This document shows positions 43,045 through 54,285 of a stretch of DNA of 64,000 nucleotides, in pieces. Made by a program: the position numbers and the translations under genes. The notes under the pieces were generated by a model that saw nothing but the letters and a program-made list of their open reading frames with translations, did not search any database and had not been told where the DNA came from. Position 1 is the stretch's first letter, and each line of letters starts with the position of its first letter. The stretch is from Pseudomonadales bacterium (GTDB lineage: Bacteria; Pseudomonadota; Gammaproteobacteria; Pseudomonadales; Azotimanducaceae): NCBI GenBank assembly GCA_017642855.1, contig JAEPOO010000001.1, positions 2,085,469 through 2,149,468 on the forward strand, written 5' to 3'.

Positions 43045-45112
43045 ACGGTGGCAGCGAGTTCAGGATGACATGGCCATAACGACGGGTCACCACACGTCGA
43101 TCCAGAATGGTGACTTTCCCGGAATCTGCCTCCGTTCGAAGCAACCGCCCCGCTGCCTGAACAACTCGAAGCACGGCACCCGGCAACATGACTTCGTAGA
43201 ACGCATTGCCACCCCTGGCTTCAATCCACTCAGAACGGGTGGCGTCCACAGGATCGTCTGGCACCGCAAAAGGAATCTTGGCGATCACCACGTGTCGGCA
43301 GTAGTCCCCTGGCAGATCCACACCTTCAGCGAAACTCGCGAGTCCGAAAATGGTGCTCGGTTCACCGGCGTCAATGGCTTGTTTGTGTCGGATAAGGATC
43401 TCCATTTTGGCAAGATCACCCTGCATCAACACCTGATCTTTAATCGTGCTGTCCATGTCATCGTAGACCCGAAGCATCTGCCGCCAGGAGGTGAAAAGAA
43501 CAAGAGTCCCTCTCTCTTCCCGGGCAAGTTGCGGGATCAGTTCCGCGAGTTCAGCGGTATGGGCATCCGCATCTCCCGGGTCAGACTCCATGGCAGGGAT
43601 ACACAGGGTTGCCTGTTCCTGGAATCGGAACGGGCTGGGCAGACTGGCAAACTGCTGATTCCCATCGATCCCTGATTTGATCTGAAAGCTGGAAAAATCT
43701 CTGGCCACGGAAATCGTGGCAGAGGTGAGAACCGCTCCAGCACAGCGAGACCACAGACGTTCGTGGAGTTCATCTGAAACAGAGACAGGATGACTGGCCA
43801 GTTGCATTTCCATACCCTCCATCTGCGACATGGCGTTGAATCTCACCCATCTTGCGTACGGTGGCGCCATCTCCGTTGACGCATAGTTCTGCCACAGCCC
43901 CCAGGCAGCACTCAGCCTGTCCGACATAGCACCAACCACCGACAACCAGTGCTCAAGTGGTTCACGGGCTGCCACCGGCGTGTCTTCGATGGTGCTTTCG
44001 ATGACAGGCAATAGCTGATCAACCAGGCGATCGAGACGTTCAAAGCTGTTGGCCAGCGAAGCTGAGCAGTGAGCGATGTCTTCGCCGAGAATCCCGTTGG
44101 GATAGCGATACAACCAACCGTCATCCATCGGTTCTGCTTCGGGCTGCAGTGCCTGCAGAATCGCTGCGGCATCGTCCAGCCTGTCACTGGCCTGATCCAC
44201 GAGGTCATCGAGATTGCCGATGATATGCGTGAACCCCGGCACATCGGCGGCTGCCAGATTCAATGAAGTTGACATCTGCTGCAGCCAACTGCGGGTGCCA
44301 TACAGTGACAGGACATGGGAGAAATGATTCCCGGCTTTCTCAGGCAGATGGTGGCCTTCATCAAAGATATAAATCGTGTCCTCCGGATCAGGCAGCACGG
44401 CGCCGCCGCCCATCATTAGATCTGACAGGACCAGGTCCTGGTTCGTCACGATGACATCCACTCGGTGAACATCTTCACGGGCGCGATAGAAATAGCAGTT
44501 TTCGTAATGAGAACATCGACGCTGGGTACACTGGGCATGGTCCGTACTCACCCGGCCCCAGGTAGCGCCTTCCAGTTCTTCAGGCCAGCTGTCTCTTTCG
44601 CCATCCCATTCCCCTTTACCGAGCGACGTGACCATCGCATCAAAGATCACAGGGTCATCACGACTTTCGCCGGGCCGCGCCTCATCAAAAAATGACAGCG
44701 TGTGATTCATACTGTTGCCTTCCTGCAAGGCAAGATCGAGGCGGGACAGACAAACATAGCGCCGGCGTCCTTTTGCCAGGGTAAAAGAGAACTCTAAGCC
44801 TGAGTGCTTGCGGATATCCGGAAGATCCTGATAGACGATCTGTTCCTGAAGGGCGACCGTCGCCGTCGCGATCACGACCTTTTTTTTCAGCTGACGGGCA
44901 ATGGGGATGGCCGCCACAGCATACGCCACCGTTTTACCGGTACCGGTTCCAGCCTCAACCACGCATATGTGCTGATCAGAGGCTTCATCACCCAGGGTGC
45001 GGGCAATCTCAGCTATCATCGTTTTCTGGCAATGCCTGGCACGGTATCCTTTCTCATCGAGCAGGCGTGAATAGGCGGTCTGAATCTCTTCTTTCAGCGT
45101 ATCACCCAGCAC
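43025..45112 (-). CDS. dinG: ATP-dependent DNA helicase DinG
   Basis: A 695-residue XPD-like superfamily 2 helicase. AGTGTGKTVAY is Walker A, four Cys for the [4Fe-4S] cluster appear between RYVCLSRL and CTQRRCSHYENC, the DEGH box is in IFDEGHHLPEKA, and the C-terminal domain has QAAGRLLRTEADSG (motif VI). It unwinds 5'-to-3' and clears R-loops and replication conflicts. The start GTG 45112 directly follows an in-frame TAG, so it is the first possible codon. No LexA box is visible in the 37 bases before it. Confidence 0.94.
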   Translation of the reverse strand: MLGDTLKEEIQTAYSRLLDEKGYRARHCQKTMIAEIARTLGDEASDQHICVVEAGTGTGKTVAYAVAAIPIARQLKKKVVIATATVALQEQIVYQDLPDIRKHSGLEFSFTLAKGRRRYVCLSRLDLALQEGNSMNHTLSFFDEARPGESRDDPVIFDAMVTSLGKGEWDGERDSWPEELEGATWGRVSTDHAQCTQRRCSHYENCYFYRAREDVHRVDVIVTNQDLVLSDLMMGGGAVLPDPEDTIYIFDEGHHLPEKAGNHFSHVLSLYGTRSWLQQMSTSLNLAAADVPGFTHIIGNLDDLVDQASDRLDDAAAILQALQPEAEPMDDGWLYRYPNGILGEDIAHCSASLANSFERLDRLVDQLLPVIESTIEDTPVAAREPLEHWLSVVGAMSDRLSAAWGLWQNYASTEMAPPYARWVRFNAMSQMEGMEMQLASHPVSVSDELHERLWSRCAGAVLTSATISVARDFSSFQIKSGIDGNQQFASLPSPFRFQEQATLCIPAMESDPGDADAHTAELAELIPQLAREERGTLVLFTSWRQMLRVYDDMDSTIKDQVLMQGDLAKMEILIRHKQAIDAGEPSTIFGLASFAEGVDLPGDYCRHVVIAKIPFAVPDDPVDATRSEWIEARGGNAFYEVMLPGAVLRVVQAAGRLLRTEADSGKVTILDRRVVTRRYGHVILNSLPPFARDIH

Positions 45113-45149
45113 CTAGACAGTTCCTGTCAGTAAAGTAAGAGACATCAAC

Positions 45150-46262
45150 ATGAACCGGATGATATCACCAATTTTGAATTTCCCCGGCTGCGCATGGCTC
45201 ATTCTTATGTGGGCATCTGCCGCTTCCGCGCAGGCGCTACCCATGCATCACCTCAATGTGCCACAGGGTTTCAGTGTCCGGGTATTCGCCGAGTTAACCA
45301 ACCCGCGGCAATTGGCGAGAAGTGACGCAGGAACGATTTACGCCGGTTCCCGACGGGCTGGCAATGTCTACGCGGTGATCGACAAAAACCAGGATCACGT
45401 TGCCGACGAGGTTATCGAGATCGACACCGGTCTCAGCCTGCCTTCGGGCATTGCCATTTCCAAGGGGGATCTCTACGTCGGCGCCGTCGAAACCATTTAT
45501 CGCTATGCAGACATCGAGGCCACTTTCCGCAATACACCCGAACCCGAAGTCTTCTACAACGAACTTCCCGACAAGCGTCATCACGGCTGGAAGTATCTCG
45601 GGTTCGGGCCTGATGACAGGCTCTATTTCAACGTTGGCGCCCCCTGCAACATCTGCCTGGAAGAAAACCCCTGGTTCGCCACCATCATGAGGATGGACCT
45701 GAAGGACAAGCAGCCCGAGGTTTACGCCAGTGGGGTTCGGAACAGTGTTGGCTTCACCTGGCATCCTGAGACCAACGAACTCTGGTTCACCGACAACGGC
45801 CGCGACCTGATGGGTGACGACCTGCCGCCCTGCGAGATCAATCGTGCGCCAGAAGCGGGCATGCATTTTGGTTATCCCCACATTCACGGCAGCGACGTCA
45901 TCGATCCGGAATTTGGACTGGCAAACGCCAGTTTCGAGCCACCGGTCATGGAACTGGGTGCACATACGGCACCATTGGGTCTCGTCTTCTACGAGGGCAC
46001 CATGTTCCCGGAAAAATATCGGGGCAAGATCCTCGTTGCGGAGCACGGCTCATGGAACCGGTCACCTGAGGCAGGTCATGTGGGTTATCGATTAACCCTG
46101 GTGGACCCCGAAAGCGGCACGACCGAAACCTTTATTGACGGCTGGTTACAGAATAACGTGGCCTGGGGTCGTCCGGTGGATCTGCTGCCTCTGCCCGACG
46201 GCAGCCTTTTGGTCTCTGATGATCACGGCGGCGTTATCTACCGCATCTCCTACGAGCGATAA
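45150..46262 (+). CDS. Exported sorbosone/PQQ-type sugar dehydrogenase-like beta-propeller
   Basis: A 370-residue protein with a signal peptide (CAWLILMWASAASA) and a six-bladed propeller of the glucose/sorbosone dehydrogenase family. GFSVRVFAELTNPRQLA, GIAISKGDLYVG, DKRHHGWKYLGFGPDDRLYFNVGAPCN, and SGVRNSVGFTWHPETNELWFTDNGRD are family blades, the last with the conserved Arg-Asn for PQQ. GRPVDLLPLPDGSLLVSDD closes the ring. It should oxidise sugars or alcohols in the periplasm with PQQ, but the substrate and the actual cofactor need proof. It diverges from dinG. Confidence 0.9.
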   Translation: MNRMISPILNFPGCAWLILMWASAASAQALPMHHLNVPQGFSVRVFAELTNPRQLARSDAGTIYAGSRRAGNVYAVIDKNQDHVADEVIEIDTGLSLPSGIAISKGDLYVGAVETIYRYADIEATFRNTPEPEVFYNELPDKRHHGWKYLGFGPDDRLYFNVGAPCNICLEENPWFATIMRMDLKDKQPEVYASGVRNSVGFTWHPETNELWFTDNGRDLMGDDLPPCEINRAPEAGMHFGYPHIHGSDVIDPEFGLANASFEPPVMELGAHTAPLGLVFYEGTMFPEKYRGKILVAEHGSWNRSPEAGHVGYRLTLVDPESGTTETFIDGWLQNNVAWGRPVDLLPLPDGSLLVSDDHGGVIYRISYER

Positions 46263-46351
46263 CAGACTGCTTCGTCTAGTGCTGCAAGCATCCCTTGACG
46301 TGGGCAGTGTTCAAGTTCAACATGCGGGCAGCAACTCTATTGGAAACTGAC

Positions 46352-46510
46352 ATGACCACTGAAAGACGACAGGACGGCGACCGTCGTGACTCAGATCGAC
46401 GACAGCAGGAAGATCGCAGGATCGAACTGCAAGCAGTAGAAACAGACCGACGGGCAACTCCACGAAGAAACGGTACGCGACGCGAAGGACCACGACGCTC
46501 CGCTGCCTGA
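46352..46510 (+). CDS. Small Arg-rich repeat protein, 52 residues
   Basis: I do not recognise this family. From ATG 46352 (GGAAA five bases upstream) the protein is MTTERRQDGDRR followed by repeated DRR/ERR units (DSDRR, QQEDRR, TDRR, TPRR, GTRR, GPRR) at 5-8 residue spacing. It is strongly basic with interspersed acidic residues and has no hydrophobic core, so it is probably disordered and could bind RNA or DNA. A longer reading from 46295 adds residues with no support. It sits 89 bases after the propeller gene. Confidence 0.55.
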   Translation: MTTERRQDGDRRDSDRRQQEDRRIELQAVETDRRATPRRNGTRREGPRRSAA

Positions 46511-46514
46511 AAAC

Positions 46515-47144
46515 CTAACCTGAGATCGGGTTCGCGATGACGCTGGCGCGCTGGCCAATACGGTCACGCCAGGCCTTGAGATGCGTCAGGCCCGCATCCG
46601 GTTCCAGGTTGACCATCGCTCCAGCAAAATCGATCATGCAGGTTGCTGAAATATCAGCCACCGTAAAGCGATCACCCGCAATGTATTCTCGGGAGGCCAG
46701 TTCCCGGTCCAGCCGCTCGTAGTAACTTCTGGCATTGCGGTCCCCCCTTTCTCTCATGGCTTCAATCGGCCTTATGATTCCCATGGAAGCCACCACAGGT
46801 CCGTTGACCCACGCTGCACCGATCGCGGTATGCAGCTCCATTTCGATGTGACGGTGATGCATTTCGATCATAGCTGTCTCCAATGCGGTCTCACCAAAAA
46901 GGTTCGGCTCCGGATGGAATGCTTCAAGATAACGGCTGATGGCGACGCTTTCGGCAATGCAGGTAGCGTCTTCGAGTTCGAGTACCGGGATCTTGCCGCT
47001 TGGGTTTTTGGCAAGAAAATCCGGCTTCTTAATTTCACCGCCCATCAGATCAACGTTGATGATATCGAGCGCAATGTTTTTTTCCGCGGCGAAAATCAGT
47101 ACCCGTCTTGGGTTCGGCGCACCGGGAAAGCTGTAAAGTTTCAT
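46515..47144 (-). CDS. Glutathione S-transferase family protein
   Basis: A 209-residue GST. The thioredoxin-like N-terminal domain starts MKLYSFPGAPNPRRV and has NPSGKIPVLELEDATCIAESVAISRYLE, the cis-Pro and the Glu-Ser pair for the glutathione gamma-glutamyl group. The C-terminal domain has FTVADISATCMIDFAG. The active-site position lacks Cys, so Ser/Tyr-type chemistry is expected. I chose ATG 47144 as the frame upstream overlaps the lipoprotein gene. It follows that gene by ten bases. Confidence 0.92.
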   Translation of the reverse strand: MKLYSFPGAPNPRRVLIFAAEKNIALDIINVDLMGGEIKKPDFLAKNPSGKIPVLELEDATCIAESVAISRYLEAFHPEPNLFGETALETAMIEMHHRHIEMELHTAIGAAWVNGPVVASMGIIRPIEAMRERGDRNARSYYERLDRELASREYIAGDRFTVADISATCMIDFAGAMVNLEPDAGLTHLKAWRDRIGQRASVIANPISG

Positions 47145-47154
47145 ATCAAAATTC

Positions 47155-47760
47155 CTACGAGAAAAGGCGTCTGAAGAAGCCACGGTTAAACTTGGCTTCA
47201 CATCGGTCCAGCTGAGCACGATAGGTACCGGAACGTTTCGACACCCGGGTCGCAACGTCCTTCAACCATTGCTTATTTTTGAATGAGCGCCTGGCAAAGC
47301 CACCCTGCCCCTCATGATAAGCAAGGTACAGATGGTACGCGTCAGACTTGGCGATATTGTTCCTGCGCTGACTCTGATCGTTGTACCAGCCAATAAAATC
47401 GATGGCGTCATCAAAGTCGTTTCGGTCTGCGCCGCCTCTGCCGGTTGATCGCTTGTAAGCATCCCAGGTTTCATTGGTCGCCTGGGCATAACCGTATGCA
47501 CTGGCCGGTCTCGGGCCCGGGATGAAGCCCAGATACTTCTTACGCGGCGGTTTGGCTCGAGCTTTGAACGATGATTCCTGGTACATCATGGACATCATGA
47601 CGGAGATGTCAGTACCCCAGCGACGCGAGGACTTCCGTGCGTCTTTATACCAGCCACGCTTCTCATCGAAGATCTCACAGAGATTTTCCGCGTTGCTTGG
47701 CGGTTTGCTGGCGCACCCGGCAAGCAGCAATATTGCGATTAAGGCCTGCAAAAGACGCAT
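47155..47760 (-). CDS. Lipoprotein lytic transglycosylase-like
   Basis: A 201-residue protein with lipobox LLLAGCAS (signal cleaved before Cys 17). The mature part has YQESSFKARAKPP with the catalytic Glu-Ser of SLT-type transglycosylases, followed by SAYGYAQATNETWDAYKR and YLAYHEGQGGF, the conserved GYAQ and AYNxG-like motifs. It should cleave peptidoglycan glycan strands at the outer membrane. The start ATG 47760 (MRLLQAL) abuts ligA's stop. The basic C-terminus is unusual. Confidence 0.87.
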   Translation of the reverse strand: MRLLQALIAILLLAGCASKPPSNAENLCEIFDEKRGWYKDARKSSRRWGTDISVMMSMMYQESSFKARAKPPRKKYLGFIPGPRPASAYGYAQATNETWDAYKRSTGRGGADRNDFDDAIDFIGWYNDQSQRRNNIAKSDAYHLYLAYHEGQGGFARRSFKNKQWLKDVATRVSKRSGTYRAQLDRCEAKFNRGFFRRLFS

Positions 47761-47761
47761 C

Positions 47762-49798
<2,037 letters not shown>

Positions 49799-49808
49799 TT
49801 ATCCGAAG

Positions 49809-50699
49809 TCAGGCCGAGTACTTGAACTGGAATTCCTGAACGGACTGACGACAGTGCTCGATCGTCTGAGGAGTCATCACGCTGCGTGTCTCGTCCCGCA
49901 ACTCGCCGCCAAGTTCAATCGCAATAGCGTCCGCGACTGCCAGCATGTTGTTCAGAACGGAAGTAGGATCTGGTAGCTCGTGAACTCGCATGAAGAGTGT
50001 GACGCCCGGTGTGGAAAACTGATCCATGGTCGCCATATCAAAAGTGCCGGGTTCCACGGCGCTGGCAAGACTGAACTGAGGATCACCCTGGTGATCCAGC
50101 TTATGGAAGATGTCCATTTCGCCAAAAGTCATATCGGCACCGAGCAGGAGCTCTAGCAATGACTGCCCCGCGAAGTGTTCGGCCAGTGCAATCACATGCA
50201 CCACCACAAACTTCTCGGGTTTAGGCTCGGATGATGGTTCAGACGGTTGTTCAGGTTCGGTGTTCGACTCTTCTGCCCTCGCAGGGGGCGCTTTACGGGC
50301 GGGTGGCGCCTTCGGAGCGTCTTCCTGTGGTTCAGGCTCGTTCCCTGCCGAGATGGCAGGCGTCTCAACGATCGGCTCATCGATCGCAGAAACAGAAGGC
50401 ACGTCCACAGGTTCCATCAGGACAGGCACCTCTTCCTGTCCCTGTTCTCGCTCGTATTCATCCCCGAGGCCTTCCCCCTCTGCGGGAATCACGCGGGCAC
50501 CGCCGTTGGGTAACTCGGCCCTCAGCAGGTTCAAATCATCCAGATCCGTTTCCTCACCGGATTTACTGAGAAAGTCCTTGTCCAGCTTCATCCTGATTTC
50601 ATTCTGGCCCGCACGCATTCTGATATATCCGTGCAAAAGAACGCCGACGATGAATACCGGTCCCAGTATCAGCAGCCATTGTCGCAAATCAAAATCCAC
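49809..50699 (-). CDS. zipA: Cell division protein ZipA
   Basis: The 296-residue protein has an N-terminal membrane anchor (WLLILGPVFIVGVLLHGYI), a long Pro/Glu-rich linker (about 65-160) and a C-terminal FtsZ-binding domain (VVHVIALAEHFAGQSLLELLLGADMTFGEMDIFHK...). It tethers FtsZ to the membrane and is essential in most gammaproteobacteria. The start is GTG 50699. It is transcribed after smc (54-base gap) and before ligA. Confidence 0.95.
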   Translation of the reverse strand: MDFDLRQWLLILGPVFIVGVLLHGYIRMRAGQNEIRMKLDKDFLSKSGEETDLDDLNLLRAELPNGGARVIPAEGEGLGDEYEREQGQEEVPVLMEPVDVPSVSAIDEPIVETPAISAGNEPEPQEDAPKAPPARKAPPARAEESNTEPEQPSEPSSEPKPEKFVVVHVIALAEHFAGQSLLELLLGADMTFGEMDIFHKLDHQGDPQFSLASAVEPGTFDMATMDQFSTPGVTLFMRVHELPDPTSVLNNMLAVADAIAIELGGELRDETRSVMTPQTIEHCRQSVQEFQFKYSA

Positions 50700-50753
50700 A
50701 GCTTTTCTCCCAGCTATCGATCCCAGCTTTCGCTATTCAGTTTCACCACAGTA

Positions 50754-53700
50754 TTACACCGCGGCCATTGCTACTGCTTCATCTACATCTACTGCTACTA
50801 ACCTGGATACACCAGGCTCGTGCATGGTCACACCCATGAGCTGTTCACCCATTTCCATCGCAATTTTGTTATGCGTGATGAAGATGAACTGCACGGTGCG
50901 TGACATTTCTTTCACCATGTCCGTGTAGCGAACCACGTTCGCATCATCGAGTGGTGCGTCAACCTCATCCAGCAAACAGAATGGTGCGGGATTCAGATTG
51001 AAGATTGAAAACACGAGCGCAATCGCCGTCAGAGCTTTCTCGCCACCTGACAACAGGTGAATACTCGCGTTTCGTTTGCCCGGCGGGCGCGCCATGATGC
51101 CAACACCCGTATCCAGCAGGTCTTCACCGGTCATCTCCAGGTAAGCATGGCCACCACCAAAGAGTTTCGGGAACAGCTGCTGCAGTTTGCTGTTGACCTT
51201 GTCGAAGGTTTCCTTGAACTTGGTTCGCGTTTCGATATCAATCTTACGGATCGCGTTTTCCAAAGTCGCCAGCGCTTTCTCCAGGTCTTCATTTTGAGCA
51301 TCCAGGTACTGTTTACGCTCTGACTGCACCTTGAATTCATCAATGGCCGCGAGGTTGATCGCACCGAGGCGCTGGATGCGATTACCCATTCGAGTCAGGT
51401 TCTGTTCCCACTCATCTTCATTGGCATCTTCAGGCAGGTTGGCAAGGACTTCATCCAGTACCTGGTTGTCTTCCTGCAACTGCTCATTGATGGTTGAACG
51501 CCGGACTTCGAGCGTCTGTCGGTCCAGGCGGACTTTCTCAAGGCTGCCACGAACCGTTTCGATCTGCTCTTCGACACCGGCGCGGGACTGTTCCATTTGA
51601 CGAATTTCATGTTCAGTGCCTTCCGACTTCTGTCTGACACCGGCCAGTTCATTTTCCACTTCGAGTCGCTGCTCGAGCTGTTGTTCCAGTTCCGTTTTGA
51701 GCTGTCCCTGCGGTTCCTGACTGGCGCGAATGTTTTCTTCGAGGCTACCCCGGCGATTCATCAGGATCTGTTCCTGTTCACCCAGTCGATCCATCGCCTG
51801 CTGAGTCGAGGCAATCTGCGAGCTCAGTGATTGCACGCGAAGCGCCAGTTGATGCGCGGCAGCGCTATCACTGCGTGCTTTATCACGCGCTTCGTTCAGT
51901 TGCGCAGTAATCGACTCTCTGCGCTTGACCAGCTCATCACGCCTCAGCGTGTCTTCTTCCATGGCATCCAGTGCAGACTGCAGCTGGTTACGCGCTTCTC
52001 GCAGAGATGACTGGTCTTCTTCAAGCTGTGCCAGGGTTTCTTCAATTTCCTTGTTGGCACGCGCCAGATCGTTGCGAATCTGTTCTGCCTGAACTCTTTT
52101 CGCACCTAACTGCGCACGGGTTTCACCGAAGGCGCGCTGTTGTTCTGAAAGGCGTTTCTGCTGCTGGTCACGTTCTGATTCAGCCTGCTGCAGCACCGCC
52201 ATGCCCGAATCCAGTTCTGCGTTCAGTCGTTCGACATCCGCTTCTGCTTCAGACATTCCACGACCAAGCTCGTCGAGTTCCTGCTGACGTTTGATCACAC
52301 CAGCCTGCGCATCTTTATCGCGAGTCACCCGAAGCCAGCTGGCACCCATCCAGATACCATCCGGGGTCACCACCGATTGACCGGGCTGCAGTTGCCCGCG
52401 CATGTTTATCGCAGCAGCCAGATCCGGTGCGGTCAGAATGCCGTGCAAAAGTGACTGGGCGGCATCATCGCCACTCACTTTAGATGCCAGAGATTCGCTG
52501 GATGCGATCGCTGAACCTCCGCCAGATGTTGGGGTAACAAAGTTCAGGTGTCCTTCCTGGAAGTCTCCAAGCAGCGATGTGAGTGGATCCATGCCATCAA
52601 CACAAACCGCCTGGAGGTAATCACCGAGCACCGTTTCGACTGCGACGTCCCAGCCATCCTGAACACGAATTTTTTCAGCGAGACGCGGCTGGCTGCCCAT
52701 GCCGTGTTTTTCAAGCCAGCTGACTTCCGCATCGTCCTGCTGACCCAAAGCGGCCTGCTGCAGCGCTTCTAGTGAGGCATGTCTGCCTGCCAGTGCCTGC
52801 AACGTGCTTTTTCTTTCATCCAGGGACTGGGTCAGGGCCTGGTTTGCTTCGCGTTGCTGCTCGATGGTGGTGGTCAGCGTGCCCAGCTCTGCTGAAATCC
52901 TTTCCAGTTGCGCCTCCTGGGTTTCGAGCATCTGCTCAAGCGGTCCCAGTTCGCCTTCAACCGTCTCGCCGGACAGGCGTTCCACGTCCGCTCGCAGCAC
53001 CGCAACTCGAGTATTACCACGATCAATGGCCTGCTCGAGACCTTCGATACGGGATTGCTGCACTTCAGCGCGCTGTCTGGTCGCTGCAGCTTCTTCGTTA
53101 AAACCGTCCCACTCTTCCTGCCAGCGCTGCATATTCTGTTCAGCGGCCAAGAGGCGCTCTGCTGAGGCTTTCTCCAGGGACTGAACTTCATCCTGTTGAG
53201 GTGCCGTGCCTTCCATTTCCTGGCGGAATCCTGCGAGCTGGCGTTCATCCGCCTCAAGGTCAGACTTGACCTTCTGATAATTCTCAATGACCTGCTCAAG
53301 ATCCGTGCTGAGCTGCCTGGTGCGCTCGTTCTGGAACTGAATGCTGTCTTCAATGCGAGCGATTTCTGTGCCGTGATCATAGTAGCGCTTTTGCACTTCA
53401 TTCAGTTGGTCTGAAAGCTCGACCAGTGCCGCACGTTTGGCCTCAACCTCAGCATCGATACGTCTTTGATCTGCAATTCGCGCATCCTGCTCAATGGTGA
53501 GTCGATTCACTTCATCGTCTTTGGATTTGATCTCGGAGGACAGTGACTTCCAACGCAGCCCATACAGACCCGCTTTCAGCTCACGTTCTTCTTTTTTCAA
53601 TTCCGTATAACGTTCTGCGGCCTTCGCCTGCCGCTCGAGGTGCGCAAGCTGTCTTTCAAGCTCTTCTCGCAGGTCATTCAGTCGATCCAGGTTGTCCTTG

Positions 53701-54260
53701 GTGTGGCTGATTCGCCGCTCAGTCTCTTTCCGGCGTTCCTTGTACTTGGAAATACCCGCCGCTTCCTCAAGATAGTTACGAAGCTCTTCCGGCTTCGCCT
53801 CAATCAGGTCACTGATCATGCCCTGCTCAATGATGGAATAACTTCGAGGTCCAAGACCCGTGCCCAGGAACAGATCGGTGATGTCTTTTCGTCGACATTT
53901 CTGGTTGTTCAGAAAATAGTTGGACTGGCCGTCCCGGGTGACCTGTCGTTTGACAGAAATCTCGTTGTAAGCCGCGTATTCGCCAGTGAGTCGGCCTTCT
54001 GTATTGTCGAACAGCAGTTCGATGCTTGCCTGACCCACCGGTTTTCTGGTGTTGGAACCGTTAAAGATGACATCTGTCATCGACTCGCCCCGCAACGTCT
54101 TGGCGGAAGACTCACCCATGACCCAACGTACCGCATCAATGATGTTGGATTTACCGCAACCGTTCGGGCCGACAACGGCGCAAAGATTTGAGGGGAATGG
54201 GACTGTTGTAGGATCTACAAAGGATTTGAAACCGGCGAGCTTAATTGCCTGCAATCGCAT
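50754..54260 (-). CDS. smc: Chromosome segregation protein SMC
   Basis: The 1168-residue ATPase has Walker A GPNGCGKSNIIDAVRWVMGE, two long coiled coils (about 170-500 and 670-1010), a hinge near 515-650 (VAVETVLGDYLQAVCVDG), the signature LSGGEKALTAIALVFS and Walker B PFCLLDEVDAPLDDAN. It organises and condenses chromosomes with ScpAB. Many gammaproteobacteria use MukB instead, so an SMC-type gene next to zipA places the organism outside the enteric/Vibrio group. The divergent hydrolase gene begins only 25 bases away. Confidence 0.97.
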   Translation of the reverse strand: MRLQAIKLAGFKSFVDPTTVPFPSNLCAVVGPNGCGKSNIIDAVRWVMGESSAKTLRGESMTDVIFNGSNTRKPVGQASIELLFDNTEGRLTGEYAAYNEISVKRQVTRDGQSNYFLNNQKCRRKDITDLFLGTGLGPRSYSIIEQGMISDLIEAKPEELRNYLEEAAGISKYKERRKETERRISHTKDNLDRLNDLREELERQLAHLERQAKAAERYTELKKEERELKAGLYGLRWKSLSSEIKSKDDEVNRLTIEQDARIADQRRIDAEVEAKRAALVELSDQLNEVQKRYYDHGTEIARIEDSIQFQNERTRQLSTDLEQVIENYQKVKSDLEADERQLAGFRQEMEGTAPQQDEVQSLEKASAERLLAAEQNMQRWQEEWDGFNEEAAATRQRAEVQQSRIEGLEQAIDRGNTRVAVLRADVERLSGETVEGELGPLEQMLETQEAQLERISAELGTLTTTIEQQREANQALTQSLDERKSTLQALAGRHASLEALQQAALGQQDDAEVSWLEKHGMGSQPRLAEKIRVQDGWDVAVETVLGDYLQAVCVDGMDPLTSLLGDFQEGHLNFVTPTSGGGSAIASSESLASKVSGDDAAQSLLHGILTAPDLAAAINMRGQLQPGQSVVTPDGIWMGASWLRVTRDKDAQAGVIKRQQELDELGRGMSEAEADVERLNAELDSGMAVLQQAESERDQQQKRLSEQQRAFGETRAQLGAKRVQAEQIRNDLARANKEIEETLAQLEEDQSSLREARNQLQSALDAMEEDTLRRDELVKRRESITAQLNEARDKARSDSAAAHQLALRVQSLSSQIASTQQAMDRLGEQEQILMNRRGSLEENIRASQEPQGQLKTELEQQLEQRLEVENELAGVRQKSEGTEHEIRQMEQSRAGVEEQIETVRGSLEKVRLDRQTLEVRRSTINEQLQEDNQVLDEVLANLPEDANEDEWEQNLTRMGNRIQRLGAINLAAIDEFKVQSERKQYLDAQNEDLEKALATLENAIRKIDIETRTKFKETFDKVNSKLQQLFPKLFGGGHAYLEMTGEDLLDTGVGIMARPPGKRNASIHLLSGGEKALTAIALVFSIFNLNPAPFCLLDEVDAPLDDANVVRYTDMVKEMSRTVQFIFITHNKIAMEMGEQLMGVTMHEPGVSRLVAVDVDEAVAMAAV

Positions 54261-54285
54261 ATGATGAATTTACTCCACTACACCC

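Noticed and set aside
50110..50928. Ser-rich plus-strand reading frame of 272 codons
   Set aside because: It lies antisense to zipA and the end of smc, both clearly real, and its composition (Ser, Thr, Gly) is that of a reverse shadow of Glu/Ala-rich coding.
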